A stretch of DNA of 64,000 bases. It comes from Aestuariivivens sediminis. Lineage in GTDB: Bacteria > Bacteroidota > Bacteroidia > Flavobacteriales > Flavobacteriaceae. The position numbers and the translations under genes are program-made. Below are positions 17,342 through 26,898 of this stretch, in pieces. The first letter of the stretch is position 1. Every line of letters begins with the position of its first letter. The stretch spans positions 930,001-994,000 of the forward strand of contig NZ_JAKMCP010000001.1 of the NCBI RefSeq assembly GCF_022662105.1, read 5' to 3'. Below the pieces are notes generated by a model. It saw only the letters and a program-made list of their open reading frames with translations. It searched no databases and was not told the DNA's origin.

Positions 17342-19912
17342 TTATTCTAGATATATGCGTTCAATCTCCAGGATATGGGATTCGTTATATTGATCCTCAG
17401 GTATCCCGGGGCCTATTGAAATTTGTATGCTTTCAATCTCTGAAGGCTTAAATTCCTCCCCGCTTCGGGAATTAAACCAATAGGGCTGAAATACGGGAAA
17501 AGGACGAGGCAACAATACCTGAGGCACGCTTTGGAGTTCGCTATAAGGAATGTTGTACCTATGGGTATCCGAATTCAATGTAATGATTTTACCAAAGACC
17601 TCTCCATTATTAAGCTGAAGGGCGACCTGGATTTTTTGTTTGTTCCCCTTTTCAGAACGTCCCATAAAAACGAAATGATCCGTATTTCCAAGGTTATGGT
17701 TCCCATTTTTAATTTTATCGCTCACCCAAATCTTGAAGGTCATATCCGGTATTTTGGCATTCAAATTTTCAACGGTAATTTTAAGTGGCCTATCCGATTC
17801 GAATTTAGCGGCGGTTTTAAATGCGTTGTATTTCACTGCGTTCCATGTACTGGGCCAAACCATGTTTTTAGATTCAGAGTGGGCATCAAACAACACCACC
17901 ACCGCACTTTTATCAACGATTCTGGTACTATACCTGTCCTTCGAGACAAAATCCCATTCCTCCGGAGAACCTGATACCTGATTGGGGTAAGTTACGCGCC
18001 CCTCGGCTGTTGTTACAACAATGTAGTAGTGCAATGACGGTTGGTTTAATTGAGATTTGGGCAGGGTCACCGTATAAGAGAACGTTCCTGATTGCGCCAT
18101 GGGATATCTAACCACCCTATGATACCCCGACTGTAAAATGACTTCTGCACTTTCTATTTTTGATGGCGCTACAATCTGTGCACGAATCACTAAATCTGTA
18201 TCCTTTTCGATGGTTTCCTGTGGATGATGCACCACATAAACCCTGTCCAGATGTTCTTCCGGTGCTACAAATTCATTGCGCAACATATTTCCAACCTTTT
18301 CGTTTGATGGCCTGTTAACAGTATCCGATTGATGACTGAGAATATAGGTTCCGGGTTGAATTGAAAATGAGCCCCCTGAGACTTCAGGTTCAAAAGTATT
18401 CCCGTCATTAACCGGCCTGATAAAAAAGTCTTCTTCCAAATCGGGAAGGTTAATCGTCATGTTGTGGGCGTTCCATTTAACCACGGCCACCGTTTTTTTA
18501 AGACTTGCCTTTTCAAAGGGGTCATCCACCCACAAGACATCCGGCATGACCTCCAATCGCCATACGCCTGCCTCCAATCGGTCCAAAAAATAGGCCCCGG
18601 TTCCCGTATAATCAACTATGGGAGAACTTCCCACACCGGCTATATGCTCTAAATAGTGCAGATCTTTAGGCTGTAATGGGGTGGAATGGGTATGTATGTA
18701 TGTCGTCTTCGAACGGTAGGTCGCTGTATCGGTTTTAGGATCTAAATGGGTATTCCCAAAGGAAAGATTATTAGGATAGCGCCCATAGGACTGTCCGTTG
18801 TCCATGTCATGAAACACCGCTGATGCTATCCTAAGGGATAGGGCCTTGCTTGGGGTAAAGGCCAGGTTGAGATAATGGGTTTGGTATTCGGTGTTGGCAA
18901 ACGCTAAATCCATGGGGTCATAGGCAAATTGTGCGGCAAACTGGAACCTGGCTTCACGAAAGCTTCTTGCCATTGCCGGATATAAGTATGACGTTGCATT
19001 ATCTGCCGGATCGAACTCATAAATTATACGGGCCTTGTTTTGGAACGCCTTATGGTCTTTAAAGGGTATGTTATAGACATCCACATGGGGCAGGTAATTC
19101 CCTTTAAACTCCTGATTATAAACCAGCCCGGTAGGATACCACTGGAACGTACAGCCCTGGATATTGGCTTTGCAGTAGGCATCAACAAATTCTGATCGTT
19201 CGGATACATTGTAAAATATGGGATTTTGAAATCCCGTTTTACGAATGACCTCGACCATCCTGTTGATGTATGCAGTTGCTATCTCTGCATTGTCATGCTG
19301 GGGTTCGTTGTTGATTTCCAAAGCGATTATATCCGGATCGCTCTTGTAAGCAATTCCCGTGTACGGATTTATATGGTTTAGGAATTGTGTAAAATAGCGT
19401 TCCTGCTTTTTCAAAACGGTTTCCCCCGAATAGGTTTCCGGTTTGCTCAAATGGGCACTGAACCCGGGAGCAGGGACATCGTTTTCCGGATACCCGTTTC
19501 CGCCCACTTTAAAGGGGGTCACTATGGTCTTAATGCCGCGTTCCTTCATTTTAAACAGGGTATAGTCCAACAGGTCCAATTGGGCGGTTGGAATGATATT
19601 CCCCTCCGTATCGCTCATTTCGGCATCCCATACATGAATCCGAAACGCATCCAGTCCCAATCGTGCCATATGATACACATCCCTGTCAATGGCCTGTTTG
19701 TGGTCTTTACCGATATAATTGATGGCCCGAAACCCATGGGCAAAGGGCAGGGTATAATTGACTCCAAAAAGCCTGATTTCCTTATCGTTGCTGTGCCATC
19801 TAAAGACTCCGGAGGGGTCTACATAGGTAGATGGCTGACTATGCCCCCAGTAGCTGACGAACAAGATCATACATATACCATAAGGTCCAATAATTTTTAA
19901 AAACATGTTCAT
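17342..19912 (-). CDS. Secreted glycoside hydrolase, GH5-like TIM barrel, multidomain, locus B
   Basis: An 856-residue secreted enzyme with a signal peptide (LKIIGPYGICMILFVSYWGHSQ). The first 420 residues form a clan-A (GH5/cellulase-like) barrel: LFGVNYTLPFAHGFRAINY at the start, RLGLDAFRIHVWD, acid/base Glu203 in EINNEPQHD, and probable nucleophile Glu299 in IIYEFDPAD. The C-terminal half has beta-sandwich regions, one of which (YVVHHPQETIEKDTDLVIRA onwards) looks like an Ig-type module. It overlaps the SGNH esterase stop by 4 bp (ATGA) and abuts the GH2 gene. I cannot assign a CAZy family or substrate with certainty; an acetylated beta-linked glycan is likely given the neighbours. Confidence 0.8.
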   Translation of the reverse strand: MNMFLKIIGPYGICMILFVSYWGHSQPSTYVDPSGVFRWHSNDKEIRLFGVNYTLPFAHGFRAINYIGKDHKQAIDRDVYHMARLGLDAFRIHVWDAEMSDTEGNIIPTAQLDLLDYTLFKMKERGIKTIVTPFKVGGNGYPENDVPAPGFSAHLSKPETYSGETVLKKQERYFTQFLNHINPYTGIAYKSDPDIIALEINNEPQHDNAEIATAYINRMVEVIRKTGFQNPIFYNVSERSEFVDAYCKANIQGCTFQWYPTGLVYNQEFKGNYLPHVDVYNIPFKDHKAFQNKARIIYEFDPADNATSYLYPAMARSFREARFQFAAQFAYDPMDLAFANTEYQTHYLNLAFTPSKALSLRIASAVFHDMDNGQSYGRYPNNLSFGNTHLDPKTDTATYRSKTTYIHTHSTPLQPKDLHYLEHIAGVGSSPIVDYTGTGAYFLDRLEAGVWRLEVMPDVLWVDDPFEKASLKKTVAVVKWNAHNMTINLPDLEEDFFIRPVNDGNTFEPEVSGGSFSIQPGTYILSHQSDTVNRPSNEKVGNMLRNEFVAPEEHLDRVYVVHHPQETIEKDTDLVIRAQIVAPSKIESAEVILQSGYHRVVRYPMAQSGTFSYTVTLPKSQLNQPSLHYYIVVTTAEGRVTYPNQVSGSPEEWDFVSKDRYSTRIVDKSAVVVLFDAHSESKNMVWPSTWNAVKYNAFKTAAKFESDRPLKITVENLNAKIPDMTFKIWVSDKIKNGNHNLGNTDHFVFMGRSEKGNKQKIQVALQLNNGEVFGKIITLNSDTHRYNIPYSELQSVPQVLLPRPFPVFQPYWFNSRSGEEFKPSEIESIQISIGPGIPEDQYNESHILEIERIYLE

Positions 19913-20634
19913 TCCTTATCGACTAGATTTGTGATGACATTGACCCAATTCCTATACCCGTTCTCATTCAGATGCACCCCATCTGTTGAAAATGCCATAT
20001 CCATAAGATCATTTTCTGTGGCAAAATAATCATGCAATCCGATTAGGTTATAAGGTTCTGTTAACTCCGTGCCCATCAACAGAGCATTTATCTTTTGGAT
20101 TTTCATCTTGAGATGTTCTGTAGTTGTGGGTAATACGGTTTGCAAAAAGATTTGTGTATCCGGACTTTCATTATGAATTCGGTGTACGATCTTGATGATA
20201 TTATCATAGATCGCCTGTGCGGTCATGTCGTCCCGGAATGCATCATTAATTCCTATCAACATAAACACCTTGGAAGGCGTATAATAGATCAATTCGTTCA
20301 ATCTGGCCAACACCCCATCGGTGGTATCGCCGGCGATTCCCCTGTTTTTCACTTTGGGATTATGGAACCGTGCGCCCCAATCCCCTCCTTGTTCTGTAAT
20401 GCTGTTTCCCAAAAAGACGATATCACCATGTTCCAAAGGATGCGCCATAAATTCCTTTATTCGTATAGGATAATGGCCTCTCGTCCATTCGGTATGCGTG
20501 TCAATTATAAGGGTTTCAGAAGGATATAACCCTTTCAAATCCTGCTGGTCCTTATGTGCTGCATCATTTGAGGAGGAACACCCAAGAAAAATGCACATAA
20601 CTGTGGTTACAAATTTTATATATATGTAAGGCAT
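19909..20634 (-). CDS. SGNH/GDSL-family esterase lipoprotein, locus B
   Basis: A serine esterase, probably removing acetyl groups from the polysaccharide. Lipobox LGCSS with Cys19, then block I FLGNSIT with nucleophile Ser78, block II Gly in NRGIAGDTT, block III GIND (128-131), and block V STDGVHLNENGY with the catalytic Asp/His. 241 aa is typical. It is first in a second sub-operon after SusE, behind a hairpin, and overlaps the next gene by 4 bp. Together with the CE4-type deacetylase it points to an acylated substrate. Confidence 0.88.
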   Translation of the reverse strand: MPYIYIKFVTTVMCIFLGCSSSNDAAHKDQQDLKGLYPSETLIIDTHTEWTRGHYPIRIKEFMAHPLEHGDIVFLGNSITEQGGDWGARFHNPKVKNRGIAGDTTDGVLARLNELIYYTPSKVFMLIGINDAFRDDMTAQAIYDNIIKIVHRIHNESPDTQIFLQTVLPTTTEHLKMKIQKINALLMGTELTEPYNLIGLHDYFATENDLMDMAFSTDGVHLNENGYRNWVNVITNLVDKE

Positions 20635-20717
20635 ACGTTTGATTTTTGTGATGTGATGTCATTAGTGATTAGATAATTATGGTATCCCGTTAAATTCTCC
20701 ATTTAGACAAAAGATAC

Positions 20718-20745
20718 CCATCCAACCCTGAAAAAGCCTGGATGG
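20718..20745 (-). terminator. Hairpin between SusE and the esterase operon
   Basis: Perfect 7-bp arms CCATCCA and TGGATGG with a 14-base loop, 45 bp after the SusE stop on the minus strand. The following bases are only moderately T-rich, so it may attenuate more than terminate. It separates uptake genes from enzyme genes in locus B. Confidence 0.5.
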
Positions 20746-20790
20746 AATCTTTAAAAAATACCGTTAATTCAACGCGAAAAACGCCTGGCC

Positions 20791-21966
20791 CTATTGGGCT
20801 ATTAAAACAATGGTTTTATTTAATGCATCAATGGTGATTTCGTAATTCCCTTCACTACCAACAAATTTGAAATGACCATCCCCATTGTCTTCCAGTAAGG
20901 GATCGATAGTATAGTCTAATTCAGAAAAATAGGTGTAGCCATATTGGGTATCCCATACGTCCTTCATCGGGAAAAAGGAAAATCCTGAACCCCATTGCCC
21001 ATACCCCAGGGATACTACAGCCTGTCGTATATAAGCCGCTGTTTCAGGCAATCTCACAGTGTCATCGAAGGTCCATCCGTTGGCCGTACTGGCGTCACCC
21101 ACGATATAGTAGGGAACTGATGGTTCCAGGACAATGGTCCTTTCCTGTGCATTTACCGTTAATTGATACACCCCTTCCGTTCCCACAAATTTGAAGTGCC
21201 CATCGCCATTATCCTCTAATAAGGGATCTATGTCATACCCGTTTTCGGCATAATAGGTATAGCCATATGCTGTGGACCAGTCATCCTTACCGGGATAAAA
21301 GGAAAATGCCGAGCCCCACTGTCCATATCCCATAGCAAGCCTTGCGGTTCTGATTTTACTTTCAGTTTCCACTAAGACCACATTGTCATCGAAGGTCCAC
21401 CCATTGGCGGTCGTCCCGTCACCAACAATATAATACGGTTCTCCGGGGACAAATTCGGTTGTTTCCTCAATCCAGAAAATATCAATTCTTTGAATCGCTG
21501 AGTACATCTCCACCAAATTGGGTGTGCCTTCCCCAATCAATCCGCGTACCCTGAAATAGACCGACCCTGTATTATTAGGCGCCCCGGAACTATCGGTCGT
21601 TTCCGGATCGCTATCCAGTCCAAGGTCTAATGCAAAATTTAAGAGTTGTCGAACGGTAATGGCCAGGTTGGTCGTTGAGGTGGTCCCTAATAAATTGAAG
21701 GTTTCAAATTGCGCGTCTGTTGTGGCCTGTAATTCATACTTGATATTGGTTGGAACTCCAAAATCGGCCCTTGACCAAATAAATCGCTCCGCTATGTTGT
21801 CTTCCGTATCTTCAGAAAGCAAATACTGTGTGGAGAAGGAGGAATTGAGAAATGAAATCCCATCCTCCGAGGGATTCACAATTTGTATAGGATCAAATTC
21901 GTCTTCACACGAATTGAAGGTCATTAATACTGCAGCTGCTAATAGTAAATAAATTATATTTTTCAT
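20791..21966 (-). CDS. SusE/SusF-like outer-membrane lipoprotein with tandem repeat, locus B
   Basis: A surface starch-binding-type lipoprotein (lipobox FNSC, then EDEFDP). An Ig-like SusE domain covers about 25-155 (RFIWSRADFGVPTNIKYELQ). Two tandem carbohydrate-binding-like repeats of about 105 residues follow, each starting PYYIVGD and containing ANGWTFDD, GYGQWGS, DPLLEDNGDGHFKFVG. The repeats are very similar to each other, which suggests recent duplication. It starts 24 bp after SusD and presumably binds the substrate glycan at the cell surface. Confidence 0.88.
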   Translation of the reverse strand: MKNIIYLLLAAAVLMTFNSCEDEFDPIQIVNPSEDGISFLNSSFSTQYLLSEDTEDNIAERFIWSRADFGVPTNIKYELQATTDAQFETFNLLGTTSTTNLAITVRQLLNFALDLGLDSDPETTDSSGAPNNTGSVYFRVRGLIGEGTPNLVEMYSAIQRIDIFWIEETTEFVPGEPYYIVGDGTTANGWTFDDNVVLVETESKIRTARLAMGYGQWGSAFSFYPGKDDWSTAYGYTYYAENGYDIDPLLEDNGDGHFKFVGTEGVYQLTVNAQERTIVLEPSVPYYIVGDASTANGWTFDDTVRLPETAAYIRQAVVSLGYGQWGSGFSFFPMKDVWDTQYGYTYFSELDYTIDPLLEDNGDGHFKFVGSEGNYEITIDALNKTIVLIAQ

Positions 21967-21990
21967 GATATGTTTTTTTAGTTAAATGGT

Positions 21991-23547
21991 TTAATAACCG
22001 GGATTTTGGGTAAGATTGGGGTTGGCCAAAATATCGGGTGTGGGAATAGGAAATAAATTGTATTTCGGATCGACCGAAGTCCCGGCTTCCACGCCGCCTT
22101 TCCATGCCCACAGGTAACTTCCGGTAGTGAGTTTATTGAATCTGATCAAATCCGTTCTTCGGTGCGTTTCCCAATACAATTCACGTGCCCTTTCATCAAG
22201 GATAAAATCTAAAGTCAATTCACTCAAGGTTATATTACCAAGCGTACTAGAAGGATCATTGTCATAGGCCCGACCCCTTATTTGATTTATGTAATCCAAG
22301 GCCTGACTTTGATTCCCTCCGGAACCCCCTCTTAATACGGCTTCGGCATAGATCAAATATATCTCGGCCAGTCGGAATACGGGAAAATCGATATCAGACA
22401 AATTCCCAAAAGTGTTGTTCTGGGGCATGGGATTACCATCCCGGTCCACATTTCTATATTTATAGGCCGAGAAACCATCCGTACTTTTTTTAATGTTTTT
22501 AACCTCCAATTCCTGCCCATCGGTATAAAACTGCGCTCTTTGATCTATTGAAGTATCGAAAGTGGGAAAAAGCACAGGTATTTGTTGTGTGAATCTAAAA
22601 GCACTCCAGGATCCCGACATCCCATTAATGGACTGAGGTACTCCGGCTGCGCCCAAAGACAGAAAGTTTGTACCATACCAGGTTTGGAAGGTACTGTCGT
22701 AATTGATGACCCAAATGAATTCGTCTCCGTTCTTAAAATTATCTCCCAACATTAACCATGAATAATCGGGTATTAAGGAGTAGCCTGAATTCATAATCTT
22801 GGTGGCATAGGTTATGGCCTCAGAATAATGTGGAATGCCCGTATAAATTTCGGCATTTAGAAACATCCGGGACAGCAACCCCCAAACAGCCGCCTTATCA
22901 GGTCTTCCCCTTTCATTGGCTTGAGGTTCGGCCATACGGCTTTCAATTTCCATTAATTCCGTTTCTAACCATGCGAATAAATCGGCTCGCTGAATCTGCT
23001 CTGGGTTGGAATTCCCTAAATTCTCTTCGGTTGGAAAGGGCGGGTTACCATAGGCATCCATAAGGACCCAAAAGGCATAGGCTCTTAAAAACCGGGCCTC
23101 AGCCTGAAATTGCATAACCTGCTCGGCATCATTCCCTGTAAATCCTCTACTATCCAAATTGGCCTGAGAAGATTCAATAACAAAGTTGTTGCATTGGGTA
23201 ATGATTTTTAATAAATCATTGTACAAAAATGCCAGTGCCGGCGTATCAGGGCTCCACGATAATTCATGATACAGTAAATTATTGTCATCGCCCCATGTAC
23301 TCACCGCCATATCGGTAGTGTATTCCTGCATTTCCCAATGGTATCTCAGAAATGGCCCATAAACCAGATTTGCAAAAATAGATGCCAGACTTTGCTTATA
23401 GCCTTCAAGAGAGGCATATTGGTCGTCATTAGTTATCACATTAGTTGGCGTCTTTTCAAGATCTGCCGTACAAGCGCCTAACACGATAAGTACTAGCGCA
23501 GGGAGTAACACGGTCTTGTTTAAAGTCTTTATTATTATATTTTTCAT
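21991..23547 (-). CDS. SusD/RagB-family outer-membrane lipoprotein, locus B
   Basis: Substrate-capturing lid of the locus B SusCD complex. Lipobox VLGAC, TPR-like N-terminal region (RFLRAYAFWVLMDAYGNPPF), SusD C-terminal signature LDERARELYWETHRRTDLIRF and the ending LFPIPTPDILANPNLTQNPGY, which is the classic SusD terminus. 518 aa. It starts 12 bp after SusC and is followed at 24 bp by SusE, giving the order SusC-D-E. Confidence 0.93.
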   Translation of the reverse strand: MKNIIIKTLNKTVLLPALVLIVLGACTADLEKTPTNVITNDDQYASLEGYKQSLASIFANLVYGPFLRYHWEMQEYTTDMAVSTWGDDNNLLYHELSWSPDTPALAFLYNDLLKIITQCNNFVIESSQANLDSRGFTGNDAEQVMQFQAEARFLRAYAFWVLMDAYGNPPFPTEENLGNSNPEQIQRADLFAWLETELMEIESRMAEPQANERGRPDKAAVWGLLSRMFLNAEIYTGIPHYSEAITYATKIMNSGYSLIPDYSWLMLGDNFKNGDEFIWVINYDSTFQTWYGTNFLSLGAAGVPQSINGMSGSWSAFRFTQQIPVLFPTFDTSIDQRAQFYTDGQELEVKNIKKSTDGFSAYKYRNVDRDGNPMPQNNTFGNLSDIDFPVFRLAEIYLIYAEAVLRGGSGGNQSQALDYINQIRGRAYDNDPSSTLGNITLSELTLDFILDERARELYWETHRRTDLIRFNKLTTGSYLWAWKGGVEAGTSVDPKYNLFPIPTPDILANPNLTQNPGY

Positions 23548-23559
23548 AATCCTATTTTT

Positions 23560-26500
23560 TTAGAAATTCACATTTATCCCCAAAGCATAGATTCTTGGTA
23601 TCGGATAGGTATTCTCATAGCCTCCCAAGGCCTCCGGATCCCTGCCTGTATATTTTGTTATGGTAAATACATTCTGTACGGAGGCGTTAATATTTAAACC
23701 TATCCCCATACGTTCTTTCAAGCTGTTAAAAGTGTATCCCACATTAATATTGTCCAATTTCAGGAATGACGCATTTTGCAAATAATAATCACTAAAGGAT
23801 TGTGCTACATTTTGAGTTCTAAACCCTGTTTCATAATACGATCTATGTAAATTTTGTGAGACTTGCCAGGTGGTAATGGCAATGGCATCATCCAGGGGTT
23901 TATAAAATATATAGTGGCCAATATTAGCATGAGCTGCAGCTCCAAAATTCCAATTTTTATAATTCAAGGTTGTATTCAGGCCTATCAAATAATCGGGAGT
24001 TGTAGATTTATCGGTAATATAGCGATCCTCTGCATTGAGCATGCCATCATTCATTAAATCCACCATTTGACCTTCAATGGGTCTCCCGTTTTCATTATAG
24101 ACCTGCCTGTATAGATAAAAGGTGTTTCGTTTATAGCCAACCGTATTCACTAAGGTAACATCACTAAATAGCCCCACACTGTCATCATTGGAATCGGTCA
24201 ATTTGGTAATTTTACCGTCGTTATAGGTAAAGTTGGTATTAAAGCGCCAGGTGAGATTATCATTCTTTATCGGGATGGTGTTCAGAGTAAATTCAACCCC
24301 TTTGTTCTCCATGCTCCCAATATTTAGCAGAAGTTCATTATCAAAATTAACGCCTAAGGGTATGACCGTCAAATTGAGTAAATCCTTGGTGACCTTGTAA
24401 TACCCGTCTATGCTGCCCGATAAACGATTATTAAAGAAGCCGAAATCCACTCCTATATTGGAAGATTCCGTCTGTTCCCATTTCAGGTTGGGATTAAAAG
24501 AGCCCGGCGTTACCGTACTGTATCGGGTATCCCCGAACAGGTATTGAAAGCTGAGTTCTCCCTGGGAATATCCGGGAATGTATTCATAATTTCCAATGCC
24601 GTCTTGCTGACCGGTGATCCCGAAACTCATCCTTAGTTTAAGACTGGATAACACCTTACTGTCTTTTAAGAAATTTTCTTGGTTTATTTTCCAGGCCAGG
24701 GCCACAGCAGGAAATGTTCCCCATCGTTTTTCTTCTGAAAAACGTGATGACCCATCATGTCGTAACGAAGCCGTTAATAAGTATTTGTTATTAAAGCTAT
24801 AATTCAATCGGCCATAGAATGAGATTAGGGCATTACTGGGTTTGTCAAAGGGAAACGCCGGAATACTATTTGGGAAGATATCCCCGTTGTAATTCGTTGT
24901 GGAATAATTATAATTGGTCCTTAAGAAGTCATTATAAGAATACCCTAAAGTAATATCAAAATTACTGTTTATAGCGTCCACATTCTTAGTATAAGACAAG
25001 TAGGCCTCCAGTAATTTATTTTCAATTTTATTGGATGGATCGGCCACATAGATACTGCCTTCACTTACCGATGCGGGAAAATAATTATCGGGCACAATTT
25101 CACGCCATTTCCCTTCCGCCAAATCCACACCGGCATTAATATTTAAATGAAGATCGGGAAAGAAATGGAATTTATAATCCAATTGTACGTTACCAATGAA
25201 TCTTTTACTTTCATTCCTTCTGTCCAATTGTTCCAATACACTCAAGGGATTCGGAATCGCCAAAGCCGGGTTTGTGGCGAACTGGGTGTATTGGAAATAT
25301 CCCCCATACGTCTGGTCCTCCACATAAACAGGCTGTGTGGGATCAAATGCCTGTGCATAGTAAAATATCCCGTCACTGGCCAATCTCTGATCCTCCAATG
25401 AGCCTTTTAGGTTGAGGTTTATTTTTAAATGGTTATCAAAAAATTTGGGGTTTAGGTTTAGGAGCGCTGTGATTCTCTCATATTCATCTGTTTTTACAAT
25501 CCCATCCTGCTTTAAAAACCCCATTGATGCCCGGAATGGAATATTCCTGATGGCACCACTGGCACTTAAATTATTCTCTGTGGCCAAAGCGATTTGATAA
25601 ATTTCCTCCTGCCAGTTCGTATTGGCATTTCCCACGGGTGTTGAACTGCTCCCCAAGTCCTCGACAACTGCTCGATATTCATCCCCATTTAAAACGGGTA
25701 TCAGTTCCCTGACCTGTGATATTCTGGTGTTGGAATTTAAACTGATTTGGAACTCATCCAATTGCCCCTTTTTGGTCGTTATGATGATCACGCCATTGGA
25801 AGCCCGTGATCCATAGATCGCCGCAGAGGAGGCATCTTTTAGAACCGTGAAGTTTTCAATATCATTGGGATTCAACTGGCTTAAAATACCCGGCCCATTA
25901 TTACCGCCCTCGAGGGGCACACCGTCAATAACGATCAGGGGATCGTTACTGGCATTAAGCGAAGAACCGCCTCGTATTAGAATATTACTGCCGGCTCCCG
26001 GTCTACCACTTTGAGGTGTAATTTGGATTCCGGGTAATTGATTGGCTATTAATCCTTCCGCATTTGTTACGGGTATATTGTGGAATTGCTCGGAGTCCAC
26101 CGAAGCCACGGAGCCCGTTAAGTCTGTTTTTCTGGCAGTTCCATAACCAATAACCACAATTTCTTCAAGGTTTGCGGCATCCTCCTGTAATTGAATGCGC
26201 AACTCGGTTTCACCGGATAACCCTATTTCGACCGACTTGAATCCCAGATAAGACACCACAAGTACTGCATTACTGTTCGAAACGCTCAGAGCAAACATGC
26301 CGTCAAAATCCGTTTGGGTCCCATTGGCCGTTCCTCTTTCAATAATGTTGGCCCCGGGTAAAGGCTGTCCTAAGTCGTCCGTAACCACCCCTTTAACGTC
26401 AATCGTTTGTTGCACATCGACTGCGGTTTCTGTCGTATCCATTTCCAGAAAAGTAATCGTCTTTTCCTCGGAGACTTTAAATTTCAGGTTGCTTGAACCA

Positions 26501-26802
26501 AGACTGAGTTTTAATAATTCCCGTAATTCAATTTCCCCTTTTTTCAATTGGATTTTTGGGGTGTTCTTGAATAACTTTTTGGGGTAAATAAACCCGTAAT
26601 TGGTTTGCTTTTTAATTATTCTGAAAACCTGATTTACCGTGACTAATTGATCTTCCTGAATGGATATTCTCTCTTGAGAAAACGAATATTCAGAAGTCAG
26701 ACCCAATACAGTAGTACAGAATAGAATAATAAAAGTTTTCATAATAATGAACAGGATCCGCTTTTGGAAACAAAAAGGGTAATCCCTTAATTTAATTTTC
26801 AT
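23560..26802 (-). CDS. SusC/RagA TonB-dependent transporter with STN domain, locus B
   Basis: A 1080-residue outer-membrane transporter. Signal segment after Met21 (MKTFIILFCTTVLGL), STN domain (about 45-120), CarboxypepD_reg-like domain (about 137-205), TonB-box-like EEIVVIGYG, plug ending IYGSRASNGVIIITTKKGQ, then the barrel ending ...YALGINVNF. The STN domain indicates that it signals to the FecR protein encoded upstream. It is shorter than the locus A and C proteins by 80-110 residues in the barrel, consistent with a different cargo. A dyad and a shared leader motif precede the start. Confidence 0.93.
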   Translation of the reverse strand: MKIKLRDYPFCFQKRILFIIMKTFIILFCTTVLGLTSEYSFSQERISIQEDQLVTVNQVFRIIKKQTNYGFIYPKKLFKNTPKIQLKKGEIELRELLKLSLGSSNLKFKVSEEKTITFLEMDTTETAVDVQQTIDVKGVVTDDLGQPLPGANIIERGTANGTQTDFDGMFALSVSNSNAVLVVSYLGFKSVEIGLSGETELRIQLQEDAANLEEIVVIGYGTARKTDLTGSVASVDSEQFHNIPVTNAEGLIANQLPGIQITPQSGRPGAGSNILIRGGSSLNASNDPLIVIDGVPLEGGNNGPGILSQLNPNDIENFTVLKDASSAAIYGSRASNGVIIITTKKGQLDEFQISLNSNTRISQVRELIPVLNGDEYRAVVEDLGSSSTPVGNANTNWQEEIYQIALATENNLSASGAIRNIPFRASMGFLKQDGIVKTDEYERITALLNLNPKFFDNHLKINLNLKGSLEDQRLASDGIFYYAQAFDPTQPVYVEDQTYGGYFQYTQFATNPALAIPNPLSVLEQLDRRNESKRFIGNVQLDYKFHFFPDLHLNINAGVDLAEGKWREIVPDNYFPASVSEGSIYVADPSNKIENKLLEAYLSYTKNVDAINSNFDITLGYSYNDFLRTNYNYSTTNYNGDIFPNSIPAFPFDKPSNALISFYGRLNYSFNNKYLLTASLRHDGSSRFSEEKRWGTFPAVALAWKINQENFLKDSKVLSSLKLRMSFGITGQQDGIGNYEYIPGYSQGELSFQYLFGDTRYSTVTPGSFNPNLKWEQTESSNIGVDFGFFNNRLSGSIDGYYKVTKDLLNLTVIPLGVNFDNELLLNIGSMENKGVEFTLNTIPIKNDNLTWRFNTNFTYNDGKITKLTDSNDDSVGLFSDVTLVNTVGYKRNTFYLYRQVYNENGRPIEGQMVDLMNDGMLNAEDRYITDKSTTPDYLIGLNTTLNYKNWNFGAAAHANIGHYIFYKPLDDAIAITTWQVSQNLHRSYYETGFRTQNVAQSFSDYYLQNASFLKLDNINVGYTFNSLKERMGIGLNINASVQNVFTITKYTGRDPEALGGYENTYPIPRIYALGINVNF

Positions 26803-26846
26803 AAATTAGCATAGTTTAGTTAGACATTAGTTTAATTAAATATTAC

Positions 26847-26892
26847 AGAGAGATGAAGTTGAAACACTGCGAAACGTTAGACTTCTCTCTCT
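26847..26892 (-). terminator. Dyad between FecR and SusC, locus B
   Basis: Arms AGAGAGATGAAGT (26847-26859) and ACTTCTCTCTCT (26881-26892) pair with a small bulge, 7 bp after the FecR stop on the minus strand. It could terminate or attenuate FecR transcripts before SusC. A similar hairpin is found at the same place in locus C. Confidence 0.5.
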
Positions 26893-26898
26893 TTTAGT

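Noticed and set aside
17531-17974. 147-residue open frame on the plus strand inside the GH5-like gene
   Set aside because: Antisense shadow of a convincing coding frame.
20805-21470. Internal repeats of SusE as a possible mobile or CRISPR-like repeat
   Set aside because: They are in-frame tandem protein domains of about 105 residues.
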